Source: Tetranychus cinnabarinus (taxonomy: Eukaryota > Arthropoda > Arachnida > Trombidiformes > Tetranychidae). Taken from it: a stretch of DNA of 64,000 nucleotides. The notes below the pieces were generated by a model. The model worked only from the letters and a program-made list of their open reading frames with translations, did not search any database and had not been told where the DNA came from. Made by a program: the position numbers and the translations under genes. How positions within the stretch are numbered: position 1 is the stretch's first letter; each line of letters opens with the position of its first letter. This document shows, piece by piece, positions 49,635-62,100 of the stretch. The stretch covers positions 7,068,001 to 7,132,000 of the forward strand of contig WHVY01000005.1 of assembly GCA_022266195.1 (NCBI GenBank), given 5' to 3'.

Positions 49635-50052
49635 GATGAAAAGAGGAACGAAAATAATTGGTTTATTTTAAACAATTTTTATTTCTGTATAATAACTCCA
49701 TCTCTTGGTAACAATCAAAACCTGAGTTATGTAACTCCATCTAAAAGTACGATTTAAAACTAAACCTATTCTTATACTGCAAGAGATGGCGCTGCTATTT
49801 CCAATTTGCTGTTGAACAAAACGGTTTTACTCACCGGCTAATCCTTTTGATTGCATTATTGTCCTTATTAATTTAATTGCTTTGTTTTTATCATTTATTT
49901 TGTTTTAAAACAAATTACTAACAATCGGTTGAAATATTGAGAAATTATGTTTCCTTTTTGTATTGGTTTTCTTATGAATCAATGGGTCAACTCTATCCTC
50001 ACTGTGAATCTTCATGGATGACTTTTGGATTCATCAGTCGAGACAATTGTTG

Positions 50053-50609
50053 GTAAAAGCCCAAAACAGCCAAATACAGAGCTGCTTAAATCCTACCGAT
50101 TCGAATCCCAAAAATATAGCAAAAAAACCTTTCTATGGAAATTTAATGTTAAACAAAATTTTACTTACAATTTTGTTAGAATATAATTTATTAATGATAA
50201 TGACTAAAAGTTTCAAATTTTGCTCAATGATTATACACATTGTATGTACATTAAGCTTTCGATCGATGCTAATTTTTTATTTTAAGTTCAATTCTTTCAT
50301 CAAAAATAACAATAAGTTCTGCGAACTTCAAATCGCTTCTTCATATAGTACATATTGATAAGCTAATTAGTTATAGTTGATTAACTCCGATCGAGTCAAA
50401 AATGGTTTACATGCACTTATATCGATACTCTTGTGTCCTTAAAATTATTGAGTTAATTGATCAAGTCAAACTTATTCAAAATTGAAGCAAAAGTCAGTGG
50501 TAAAAAAAGTACTTTTTGATTCTTCTAATAAATCTGATCATTTAAGAAGTTTTGTATTTGGCTGTTCTGACTTTTGCCGTTTTGGACTTGGCTGTTTTGG
50601 GCCCAAACC
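50053..50609. mobile_element. Non-autonomous TIR element (557 bp), probably hAT- or MULE-like
   Basis: It interrupts the A half of R4b where R1 and R2 are continuous. GCCCAAAACAGCCAA at 50059-50073 is the exact inverse of TTGGCTGTTTTGGGC at 50588-50602. A second copy of the GGCTGTT motif lies just inside the right end (50560-50566). CAATTGTTG (50044-50052) and CAATCGTTG (50610-50618) flank it, a 9-bp target duplication with one mismatch. That length suits MULE (9 bp) or hAT (8 bp) elements. There is no transposase frame. Confidence 0.65.
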
Positions 50610-50657
50610 CAATCGTTGATTGGATTAATAATTGCTAATTATTTATATTTTTCGTCT

Positions 50658-50731
50658 ACTGTAAGTCCTCGGTTAATGCATAAAAATGTGGGTTAAGCTT
50701 CCAGAAAAAAATCAGAAAGATGGCGCTGTTT
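50658..50731. other. 74-bp insertion in R4b with an AGATGGCGC core
   Basis: R1 and R2 read CGTNT|ATTAGG across this point. R4b has 74 extra bases ending AGATGGCGCTGTTT, the same core found in the A half of R (here 50718-50726). No terminal repeats are seen. Confidence 0.5.
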
Positions 50732-51775
50732 ATTAGGTTCCATTGATTCAATCTTAATGACCTGGAAATTGCATCTCGAGTCCTAATATAGACTTTACTG
50801 CGAAAATTCACCTCAATCATTCGGAAAATGCTCAAAAGTAATACAAAAGCTTGGATAAAAGTTGTGATTAAAAAGATATACTTTTGTAATAAATGTAGTT
50901 GAAACGCTTATCCAACAACCAATCTGACTGCCAAGTAAAAGCGATCAAGCGAAAGAGATTTGATTAAAAGCAAATGTTATTCTGTTTCTCATTTCAATCA
51001 TAATTATAAATTTAATATAGATTCAGGTAAATGAAATAAATAACCGTGAATAATCACAACCAGCCAACATATACAATGGTAGTAATGGAACAGCCAAGAG
51101 ATACAATGTTTCACCTTACCGTGATTTAAATACAACAAGAGAACATCAAGTCAACATAAAACCAAAGAGGAACCAAAAATGAAACAAAAAAGAAACAAAA
51201 GGTCAAATGAAGTCTCAATCTTAGTAAGTGATGAACATCTACAAGGTTAACCTTGACCGTTATCTGACTATTGAGCTACAAAAAAGAGGAAAAGGTATGA
51301 AAATAGATCAACAAGTAATCATAATTTAATGAGATACTAACATACATTTGGTTTGTAAAATTAATAGACACTTTTAATTTCAACAGTAACCTTCAACTTT
51401 CCCTTTGAGGTTAACAATGTAAACAGTGGATATAAGCAAATAACCAAACATTGGAAGGCAAAGAAACATTTAATAAGACGATGGAAAAAAGCTAAATACA
51501 GATTTCATTGGCATCTTTAACCTCATCTTCAGCCTCACCATCAATATCCAAACAAAGTGTTCAATTAAATGGAACCTGGAAGTGTTATTATCAACCATCA
51601 ATATATAATGATACTCAATTGACCAGCTTTTTAGCAGTTACTAAGATAATGGCAGATGCAAAGTTGTAACAAAAACGACAAACACTTTTTGTGCGGCAAC
51701 TTTTGGGTTAAACTTGTTATTTCAATCAGACTTGCGTTAAATTGTTCCTGCCTTTAACAATTGTTTAACCAAAGT

Positions 51776-54700
51776 AGTAGCTGTTTGGGAAACACACATT
51801 GACGCAAGAAAAGCAATGAAAAAGGCTTTATCAATCGACACTGAGCATGGATCATTGAAGATACTCATTATACAAGGAAAAGATGGTCGAACAAGACTTG
51901 CATGAAAAAAGTCTTCTCGATTTACTGGATATGATTGGCTGAAAAGATACTGAAAGCTGGCCTGATATTATTATTCATATTCTGGACTCAAACATGATCT
52001 TCATTCAAATCGATCCATTAACAAGACAACAGTCAAATGAAGTGAACAAGAGAAAGATTCAATGAATATAAAGCAATGTAAAGCCTCATGTTTATCTGAT
52101 TACTTTGCACTGTCTCCAGCCAATTGGAAAGAAAATAGGAAAACATTTTGATTGTGTCATCGCGAAATGGTGCATTTCATGCAAGATTAACCCTCATGTT
52201 CAATGATTACATTTTCAGATTTGAAATTCAAAGACAAAACTGATGATAATGGCAATAATAATGGGAACGTAAAATTGAACAACATGAAATTACATTTAGA
52301 CGATAAAAAAGGTATCAACTGTAAATGGTATTTTGCTTGTTTCCTTAAACATGAAAATATTCATTTTCATCTCCAGCCTTTCCTGGCATCATCTTTACTC
52401 AATCGATCATGGAATGGATAAACAGAAAAATATTGTTTCACCAAAAGCTGATAATGATAGTTATGCAAGTGCAACTCAAGGAGAAGGCAAACAAAATTGT
52501 TTAATCAATTTTCACTGTTAATGATGACAAAGTTTACCTTTTTCATCATTATTCATTTAGTGTCACAATTTCATCTCTTTTCATCATCATTATATCCATG
52601 AATTATGATGAACCTTTTTAAATTGATAAACATGTTGAACTGTCTAATGGCGAGAAGAAGGCGAAAACTCATCATCAATTATCTTCACTTGGAAAGAACT
52701 GTTCATATGAGTTGATATTAAAAAAAATCATCATTTTTCGTTTCATGACATTCCTCCATCAATACTGTTGAGCGGAAAAAAGAAGCAATATTAATATTCA
52801 ATTAATGAAACTTTATTCAATAACAAAGTTGATTGAAGAGAGAAAAGAGTTTTCCTTTTGAAATACTTGACAACAAATTGATATCATTAGAATTGGGTTT
52901 TGATAGTAAAAAATGAATTTTCTGTCAACTGAACAATCTCAAGAATGACAAAATTGAAATGAAATTGTTGATTGCCTTAAGGATTTGCCATGAAACAGAA
53001 AGAAGGAAAAGTTGAATTTAATAAGAAAAAGATTGAGAAAAATCTGGATGAAAATGAATCTTAAGATGAAAGTGAAGATGAAAAAGAAGAAGAGAAAATC
53101 AAAGAAATTTTATATTTTATTCTTTCCCTTGTTATATTAGTTTTTTAATCAACTGGATAACATATAATAAATGCCAAACAGAATGAAATATCAACAGTAT
53201 TAAAGTTGAACATTGAAAGTTCATGCAAGTTTCATGAAGAAGAAGAAGAAGAAGAAAATTAAAAAGATAAATTTAACCCAAAAACAGGAAGAAGAAGAAG
53301 AAATCTTTTCTCTTCACTTTGTTCACTTTTACAGGATGATGATGAAGGGTGCGATGAAAATGAAAGTAGAATGGTTTAAGCAATCAAACCATAAAATTGA
53401 ATTTTCCTTTGATTTTCTCTATCAAAACAGTTTCTCTGTTGAAGATCTTTTTTTGTGTGCTTCTGTTATTGAATTTCACATCATTATAATCATCTTGATG
53501 CAAAATAAACGATTCTCAGTGAAACAAGACTAATATTACCTTGAAGCATTTTCCCTTCTTTCATCTTCTAACTCTCACTTTCAGCCTCCATCTTCATCCA
53601 TCTTTCCCTTCATTCATCTTCAACTCTTTCAGTTTACTTGAGCTTTGCAAGGTTAAAATATTTTCCAACTCCTTTTAAAGACTCAACCAATCAGCTCAAC
53701 TATACCTTTGCTTCAATCGATAGTCAATTTTAAAGTAATACAACAACAGAGTAAACATATTTTGTTTGTTGAGTCTTGGAGAGAGAGAAGAGGAAAGAGG
53801 AAAGACAACAACCTATACCTTAGGGTGAGGGAGGAGGAGGAAGATGAATGAGGAAGATGAAGAAGAGGAGTGAAATTGTATTGTATTGGTTGCCTATTGA
53901 TGGCGATTAAGAAGCTAAAACTTGGGCTTTTTGTTAACAAAATGTCGTCAAATCAATATTTTACTTTGGGTTTAAGTTGTTTCACTCAACTTTATGTTGC
54001 TTTAATCCCACAAGCCAGAGTCTAATAGGTTACTTTATATTATGTTAAATACAAATTGGTTGAAACTGCCAATATCGATGACTAACTTGATTGCAATTGT
54101 CGATAAACATTTCTTTATATTTAAAGTTTAAATTATTTTCAGTCAAAGTTGAATCATCATGATATCATTACAATTGATCAGAAACAATCGCTTTGTAATG
54201 AACATTTAAGGAGTAAAGTTGAAAACTAAACAATGAAATGATCAGCAATATTAGGTTTATGCAAATATGGATGAAAGTCTTCTGGTTATTTCACATTAAA
54301 TTGTCAATTTTCTTCGATAATCTAATTAGACTGAATTAATACAGAAAATCTCTTTCAATTTTGTTTCAATTTTTTCATCCAATGTAATGTTGGGTTTCGA
54401 AGTTTTCATGAAATAATCATCGATGATAGCATTGATGAAATATTTCTGAGCTTTAGTCAGATTTGAGTAAAAAGTCATTCTGTTATTTTTCATTATTATT
54501 GTCATTATTGTTTCAGTTGAAAAAGATTCAAGTTGAATGAATGCATTGATCATGACTGTTGATCTTTTCATTGGTTTGTTCATAACTTGAATGAAAGTCG
54601 AGTGGCACTTTGATGCTGATTGGTTCAAGTCAATCTCATCATAATTCAGTTTACTTTCAAGTTGATCTTAAACTAAATTAAATTGAACCAGATTTCACTT

Positions 54701-57700
54701 CATTAAACTCAAAGAGTTGACTAAAAGAGTACAAAGTGTTTGGGTTTAATGATGAACCAGAAATTTTTTGGGTTCATTAAAATTTAAACCTTTAAACTGA
54801 CATATTGGACTTGAAAGGCTTTGTATATCAATTGTAATTAACTTGATGATTGATTAATGAATTAACAGGAAATTTGTGTTAATCCAACTTCTCTCTTCTG
54901 GTTAACATTATTAATGGCACTTGATAATGATAAAACAGTGTAATGATTATGTTAAATAGATGTTAAAATTATTAGCATTATTATTAGTAAACAGTTGGTT
55001 AATAGATTAATAAAAGATGGAAAAGGAAGGAAGAACGGAATTGATGATGATTATCATGATTATTTTATTAATATTATCATTTTCATCATTAAAGATGATT
55101 ATTATGAGCCAAATGAGTGTTGAGTGTTTTAAACAAGTGATTCAATGAGAAGCAAAAAATTAAATTAGTTTATTATTATCCTTATTATATTTAAATAATG
55201 ATAATAAACTCGAAAAGGTTTTAATAACCTTTATTATCTAGAGATTGTATTATTACCATTTTAATGGGTTAACCTATTAATCACTCTTATCGTCTAATAA
55301 ATGATTTAAAACCACAGAAAAAATGCTTAATCAAATTAAGTTAATTGTTAAATTAACAAGCGATGAAAATTGAGTGAAAAATGGCAAATGAAAGTTGATC
55401 AATTGGTGAACATTTCAAGTCGCGATTCTATGACAATCTTGGAATGTATTAAATTGCAATTGAAATCCGCCATTTTAGGTTTGCCTCAGTTGGATGTTCA
55501 TGATGATGATGATGATGGGTTTGGTTGCTTTAAAGGCCTGATGTTGAGTAAATATGATGATGTTTTTGGGTTCAACCAATGATAATCTTGAGTTTGAATA
55601 AACATTGAGAAGTAATAACATAATAATATGATGATTCTGAATCAGCTTTACATTGTTCAACTTATGGAGGAAATGATGATGAAGATGAAAGGAGGAAAAA
55701 AAGGGTTCATCCATTGATTCATCATCTGTTTCTTTCCTCTTTTTCTTCATCTTTTCTTCTTCTTCTTTTTCTATTTTTTTCTTCTCTTCTTTTCCTTCCC
55801 TTTACATTTTATCATTAAAATGTTGAAACTGAAATAAAAAGATGAATGCGACTGAGAAAGAAAAATATTGAAATATTCAATTCTCTGTTGATATGGATTT
55901 CATTTTCAACATTTTCTAACAAAATTTTCTTCTTCTCATGATTTCCTTTTTTTCCTGTGCTTTTCCATTAAATATTAATATTCATAGTTTTATATCAACT
56001 TATATTCAATCAATTTAATTAAAAATGCTTCATTAAAATAGCGTTCAAAATTTACTGAAATGATTGACTCAAGAGAAAGTCAATAATGAATAGAATCTCC
56101 AATTTTTAGGTTTCGAGTTTTGGGTTTTCATTCAATTGTCGATATTGAGATTATAGTTTCAACATTTTCTGACTTTTATTGGTTTCAATGTTTAGTCGAC
56201 CTTTGAATAAAATCATTTGATGCAATGCTGATGACACTCAACAACTTTTCAGACTGACTCATCATTCGAACTCTAAATTCATAGAAATGTTTAAAATCTA
56301 AATTCAGCCAACATCTTGAATCGCATTCTAACCATGAAACATCTTAAACCAAACCCATTTCTTTACCTTTATTCAAATGCGCTTTAAAGACGCAAAAATA
56401 TTCACCCTTCCTCACAGAAAATCATCTTTCACTTTTCATTTGTTATTTTACCTTTTTATCATCATTCTCTCTTCTTCTTCTTCTTCTTCTAAATCTCTTT
56501 TTGTTGCCTCTCGAATTCCTGCGAATCCGTTTTCCCTTTTAAACTCAAACTTCACTTTCTCTTCTTCTATCATCATCATTACTTCTTCTCCATCTTTCCA
56601 TTTCTCATCATCATTTTCATTCTTATCTTCTTCTTCTTCTTTATCTGGCCCTGTCAATGTTAAATGACTTTCCTATTTTACCCTTTTCTCTTCTTGCCAC
56701 CATTTCCATTCTCTTTTCATCTTTTCTTCTTCTTCTCTTCCTAAACATCATTTTCATTGGAATAATATTCCATTGATATTTAGTCTTATCCTTTATTCCT
56801 CTGCTAATCCTTTATTTCCTTGATTATTAATTCCCAACTTCGATCATAATCTTAAAACTCTATTCAAGGCCAGAATCTACTCCAATCTTACAATAATCAA
56901 CCTGAGAAACGGAAAAGTTTAAAGTGAATGAAAATGGAAGAAGAATAAAAGAGAAGAGAAAAAAATAAACTCTACTTAATTGAGCAATTAACTGAATAAC
57001 TGAGACACTGATTACCACAAATCAACATCAAGCAATTATTATAGACTAAAGTGTTTCAATCAAAACTTGCAACAGTAAAAACTGAGCTAAAATGGAAAAA
57101 TCGATTCTCAAAAAGTTTCAATTGATATTCATAAGTCAGATAATTATTCTGAGATCGTCAAGTTTGACTGAACCAAATGCAATTCAAATGCTCTATACTA
57201 TAATATTGAATAACTTCAAACAAAAGTTACTCTAGACTTGACAACTTCAATAATAAAAAGTGAAACAAAATTGCAAAAAGGTTAGACTTTTTTGAATTAA
57301 CTTTGAAAAGCAAATGATAATTTTCAGAACACAATCAGTCTAAAAGTTCATTTTAACCCTTGTCTGAATAATCGTCATCATTGACATCATTCAAAGTAAA
57401 ATGATGAAAAATTTTCGAATGCAAAAATGCATTTGAAAAAAGATCGAACCAGTTTTAATGAGAAACTTAATGTTTCGAATAACCTTTCGATTTTGAAAGA
57501 AAAGTTAAAAAAATGAGAAAAGCAGAAACATTGGATTGACTTTAATTTTCAATTAAAACGCAAACCTTTCCAGACATTTTGTCAACTGGATCAATATGGG
57601 AATGAAGGATGAATGCCGATGAATAAATGCACCAATCCTTTTCCTTGTCACACAATTGATTGACTGATAGTACCGATGAGTACAAAGAGAGTCACAAAAA

Positions 57701-57758
57701 AACGATCTCAACTCATCTCAAACTCTTTCTTTTTTTACCTTCAAAATCATCTTCTCTC
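51776..57758. other. AT-rich intergenic region
   Basis: No supported gene is seen. It has simple repeats of GAA (53235-53255), GAT (55501-55516) and TTC (56469-56490). A 64-codon ATG frame at 55388-55582 and an 85-codon minus-strand ATG frame at 54326-54583 look protein-like by eye, but they lie within the length range expected by chance and match no family I recognise. Confidence 0.5.
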
Positions 57759-57963
57759 TTGAATCATTCATTTACAAATGACAAATGCCAAACACGACCG
57801 GATACAGTTTGACATACATATTAAACCAAAGAGTCAAGGATAAGATGATGATGAAGGAACCGCTAACCCAAGATGCCTTTACCTAACAAACGAAAACACA
57901 AGTCTTAAGGTGTTTTCTCATCTCTTTTCCCTTCTTCTTCTTCTTCTCTACCTTTACCTGTCT
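57759..57963 (+). repeat. Left arm of an inverted duplication
   Basis: In the same order as the reverse complement of 58800-59000, this arm carries TTGAATCATTCATTT, CCGGATACAGTTTGACA, GTCAAGGATAAGATG, AAGGAACCGCTAAC, TTAAGGTGTTTTC and CCTTTACCTGTCTT. Small insertions and substitutions separate the blocks. The spacer between arms is about 836 bp. Confidence 0.75.
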
Positions 57964-58799
57964 TCCTCATCCCCACCAATCTCTCTCTCTTTACATTCTC
58001 CTTTCCTTCCCTAAAAAGTGAAAATGAGGTCACCTTATGTTATACACTTTCGCATTACCTTTACCCTTCATACCTTTTGATGTAAAGTCACAAATGAACA
58101 GTTACTTTGATTCCCTTACCAAAGGAAAAGGAAATCTAATATCGCTTCTTTTCGATATTACATTTTGCTCCTTTAATTGTATTACAACCATTACCATGAA
58201 ATATCTTGATATTAATCTTGAAGTCCCTTAAATCCATAACCAATTTAACCTTTTCCCTGCTTCTACCTTAACCAAAGTTCACCTCTAATCTCAACCATCT
58301 CAGCTCATTTTTCAAATTAAATCCAAATAACCTAATAAAATTAAATAATCGAGATAAATCTGGTAACATTTTCCTTATACATTGTTAAATAGAGAATAAT
58401 ATTATTCTCATTTACCTGGAAAATTTATTCATTTTTTTCTCTTTTCTCTTCTCTCTCTTTTCCTCAATCTAATTAATTGAGTGAAAGTTTCAAATGTAAT
58501 AACAGAGTTAATAGTTTCATTTGCATTCTTTTATCATTTCCACTCAGGAATAAATTCATGGAAACATTTTCACCCTTTTTCTCCTTGATCGTTATTTCCG
58601 TTCATTTTCAATTATCTTTTTCCAATTTTCATTTGTAAAGTGATTTATATAATTGAATAGAGGAAATTAAATGTCGCCTCGATCAACATTAAAAATGAAA
58701 AGAGTTGAGGATTGGCCATTCTAAACGGTTCTTTTCACCATTTATTTAAATGCTGAATGGCCTAAAGATGATAATGATGAGAGGAAAGATGAAGAGGTA

Positions 58800-59000
58800 A
58801 AAAGACAGGTAAAGGGATCGAGAAATGGAAAAGAAAAGGTAACAAAGGGAAATGTAAAGGGAAAACTGGAAAACACCTTAATCTACATTCTGTTGGCACA
58901 CAAAGTGATCTTAAGTTAGCGGTTCCTTCATCTTATCCTTGACTTATATGTGTGTCAAACTGTATCCGGTTGTTGTCATCTAATAAAATGAATGATTCAA
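58800..59000 (-). repeat. Right arm of the inverted duplication
   Basis: This is the inverted partner of 57759-57963. Its outer part overlaps the 3' end of the minus-strand frame at 58933-59148. The shared blocks continue beyond that stop codon, so the duplicated unit is not just coding sequence. Confidence 0.75.
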
Positions 59001-59148
59001 TCGAAATTTTTGTCCCATCGTTTTGTTTAACCAGGCAACTCGACATCAAATGACAACAAATGGTTATTGGGTTAAGGCTAGGAAAGAGTTGAAAGGAAAG
59101 TTGAATAAAGATTGAAAGTTGCTCGCCATCTTCAACTTGATCATTCAT
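58933..59148 (-). CDS. Uncertain small ORF ending in the inverted duplication
   Basis: This is a 71-codon minus-strand frame from ATG 59148-59146 to TAA. The peptide starts M-N-D-Q-V-E-D-G-E-Q-L-S, has a Cys-containing centre (T-I-C-C-H-L-M-S-S-C-L) and ends L-L-D-D-N-N-R-I-Q-F-D-T-H-I. It is not low-complexity and codon use is varied. The Kozak context is weak (T at -3), and the frame is also open upstream of the ATG. The last 20 or so codons are in the right arm. The left arm copy has a frameshift and an early stop in the matching frame. It could be a small gene with a broken inverted copy, or chance. Confidence 0.2.
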   Translation of the reverse strand: MNDQVEDGEQLSIFIQLSFQLFPSLNPITICCHLMSSCLVKQNDGTKISIESFILLDDNNRIQFDTHISQG

Positions 59149-62100
59149 CCACTTTTTTCCTTCAGTTTTCACCTTCTTTTACCTTTACAGTTTAAATTGT
59201 TTGATTGATTGTTTGTCAATTGTTAGACATCATTTAAAGTTCATTCTGTGGTTCCTTCTTGTACAACATCTTGACTTTTTATTCACTTTCTGGGTGAGTT
59301 AACATCCATTTTTTCCCTTTTTTTAGATTTCTTCTCAAAGTTAAATGATAAATTTGCGAGTTTTGGTCAAACCTCTGGTTGGTCAGAAAATTGAGAAAAC
59401 TTTTGAATTTTTTTTCGTTTTTTTTCTGGTTCCGAGTTTCATGTTTTCAGTTGTTGGCATTTGCTTTGCGATTGTTTTTCAAACATTGAAATGTTTACCA
59501 TCAAATGGATGGGATTGATTAAGATTAGCCAAATGGCTTGAAATTAATCCAACAATTGAATTTGACTGAATTAAGCGTAACAATTGATACAAACCTCTAT
59601 AAGATTAAAGCGATTACCTGTAAATGGATAGTTGAACCGACGCAAGCGCAAACCTCAAACATTCAAAACTATAGTTTTTTTTGGCAGCAATTTTTATCTA
59701 CAAATGGTTCCATTGAGATTGGTTAATTTCATCTCAATTTAGTTTGAATTAATTACCAAATTAAAGGTAAAAATCGATTGTTTGTGCTTACAATCTTTTC
59801 CATGCAAAGAGACAGGAAAAGACAAAACATCAACTCGCATCAACAGTTGGATAATCATGAAACCATCAAAATCATCTTTTAATGCAACATCAAATTTTCA
59901 TCCAAAAATGACCAAAGGAACCAAATAATTTGCAAAATTATTCAGTGAAAAGTCATCAGTGAAATGAAATGATCAGTGACATTGGATTTTCCATGAAAAA
60001 AGAAATGCAAAAATTGAAAGGTAAGTTGAAAATGTTTTACTCACCAATTACAACCAGATAATTCCGATTGATCACAATTGACTGGAAATTGTCTCTTCTC
60101 TAGATTGCTTTATGTAACATGCACATGATATTGAACAGTTGAATGAATGTTGATACATTGAAAAGTGAATAGAAATTGAATAATGGAAAAGATGGTGAGA
60201 GTTGTTACATGATGTTGTTCATGAAATACACAGAGTGGAAAGAATGGTGAAAACAAAAATAAAATAAATTTGAGGCTGAATATTGAGAAGTGAAATAATA
60301 AAGAGAACCGGTTGTTCACCGTTGCCATGGAGTTGAGCCTTTTTCTGGTTAAATAACAAGCCCAACCCTTTTGCCTTTTATAACCCTTTTTGGTGTCGAG
60401 CTTGAATGATGATAAAGTTAGTAAACAAGAGCGAGTAAAATGGCGCAAAGTCAGTCTCGACTTTGATATTGATGATAATATCGATTGATGATGTTACTGT
60501 TTGTTGCTCGCCAAAGATATGGAAACTTGATGAAGATGTGAATATTAATGGATCCTTTGCAAAGGGTTCATTTGTTTCTGCCTTTGCTTACAAAAAATAC
60601 ATGAATATATCTCAGAATTTGTTCAATTTTTCGTCTTCTTCTTTCCAAACAAACCTTTTCATCACAATTCATCCTTTTGCACCAAACATTTTCTTTGCTC
60701 TTGTTAACTCAACAGATTATTGTTTTTCTTCATCTTTATTCTCATCATTTTTTTTCAGCTTTATCTTCTTCTTCTTTTTATATAACAAACTGATTATCTG
60801 ATGATAATAATTCTTGTTCATTCTTATTATCATATTGAACCTTTGTTATCATTATCGTTATCATCATATAAATTGCTTTTCCAGAGTTTATAGACAATTC
60901 TCAATTTTCCAACATCATTTTCATCTTCATCTTCCGAGTAAATATAAACTCAGTAAACATGACAACTCTTATTATTCAACAGTAACATGTCATTACTTTA
61001 TCATCATCATATTATAGAACGCAAAGTTTACTCTTCATCTTCTTCTTCCATCTTCTTCTTCTTTTTATCCTCTTGTTCATCTTTTCTCATTGCGATCATC
61101 GACCAATAGAATGGAGTAAATTTTATCGATTTGGTATTATTTATCATTGAAGTGAACTTCATTTCAATTCTAATATCTTTTAAGCTTTACTTTAAATTCA
61201 CAAAAAGATGAATTTCCTCCAATTCCAGTTTCATCAGTTTCATTACTTTTCTCATTTCAATTTACTTTGATTTTCCAGCAAATCTCACATTTCAATCTTT
61301 TCTTGTTCTTTAATCGTTTTCATTCCAATTTTACTTTGATTTTCAATTCTCAGAACATTTCAATTCTTCTTTTGGTTCAATTTTGTTTAGTTTTAATCGT
61401 TTTAACCATTTTCATTATTTATTGGAAGGGAAATACGAAAAGAAAATGATAACTTGAAGAATTGATTGAAAGTTATTGTACATTATCATGTTTTATAGTA
61501 AAATATGGTTGGCAGAACATTATGATTACACAAATATGCATAAATTGAATTGATAATCAATGATCCTTTACCATGTTATCATGTTTACCAAACATTCTAT
61601 AACAATATTTTCCTTTTTTTCTGGGGAGTTTCTTCCCATCGCCATCATCATCATCCTTCTTCTTCTTCCTCCTTTCATCCCATTTCTTCCCTTCAATAGT
61701 TCATTCCACTGAACAAATGTTCAACTGTTTAATGTTGTTATGATGTTTGAATGATGAGCAAAACTGAAACATCCGTTAACATCAAGATGAATAATCAATA
61801 AGTTTTCCTTTCATCTTCTGTGACCATATTTATTGAAGTTGAATCTCATTTCTGGCAAGATTCCAGTCAATCCTTTATCTTCCCTTTTCATCTCAAGAGA
61901 CTCAAGGAAGAAGATGATCATCTCAACCATTTTCATCTCTTTCCATCAAAAGTTATAGATCTTGTTCCTCATCTTTCTTTTTGTTATCAACATACAAAAA
62001 GAACCCAAAAAATTGGACCTTTCCACATTTCGCCTGACAGAATTGACTTTAATTAAATGTCAAAATTGAAACATTAACTGATTACAATGTTAATTGTGTT

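Larger units (their letters stand above)
49635..51775 (+). repeat. R4b: A half of R with two insertions
   Basis: It joins R4a at the same B-to-A junction as R1/R2. The A half is clear from 49635 to about 51540 and more diverged to about 51775. It is interrupted by a 557-bp TIR element and a 74-bp segment. The PH-like exon region is not recognisable here. Confidence 0.75.
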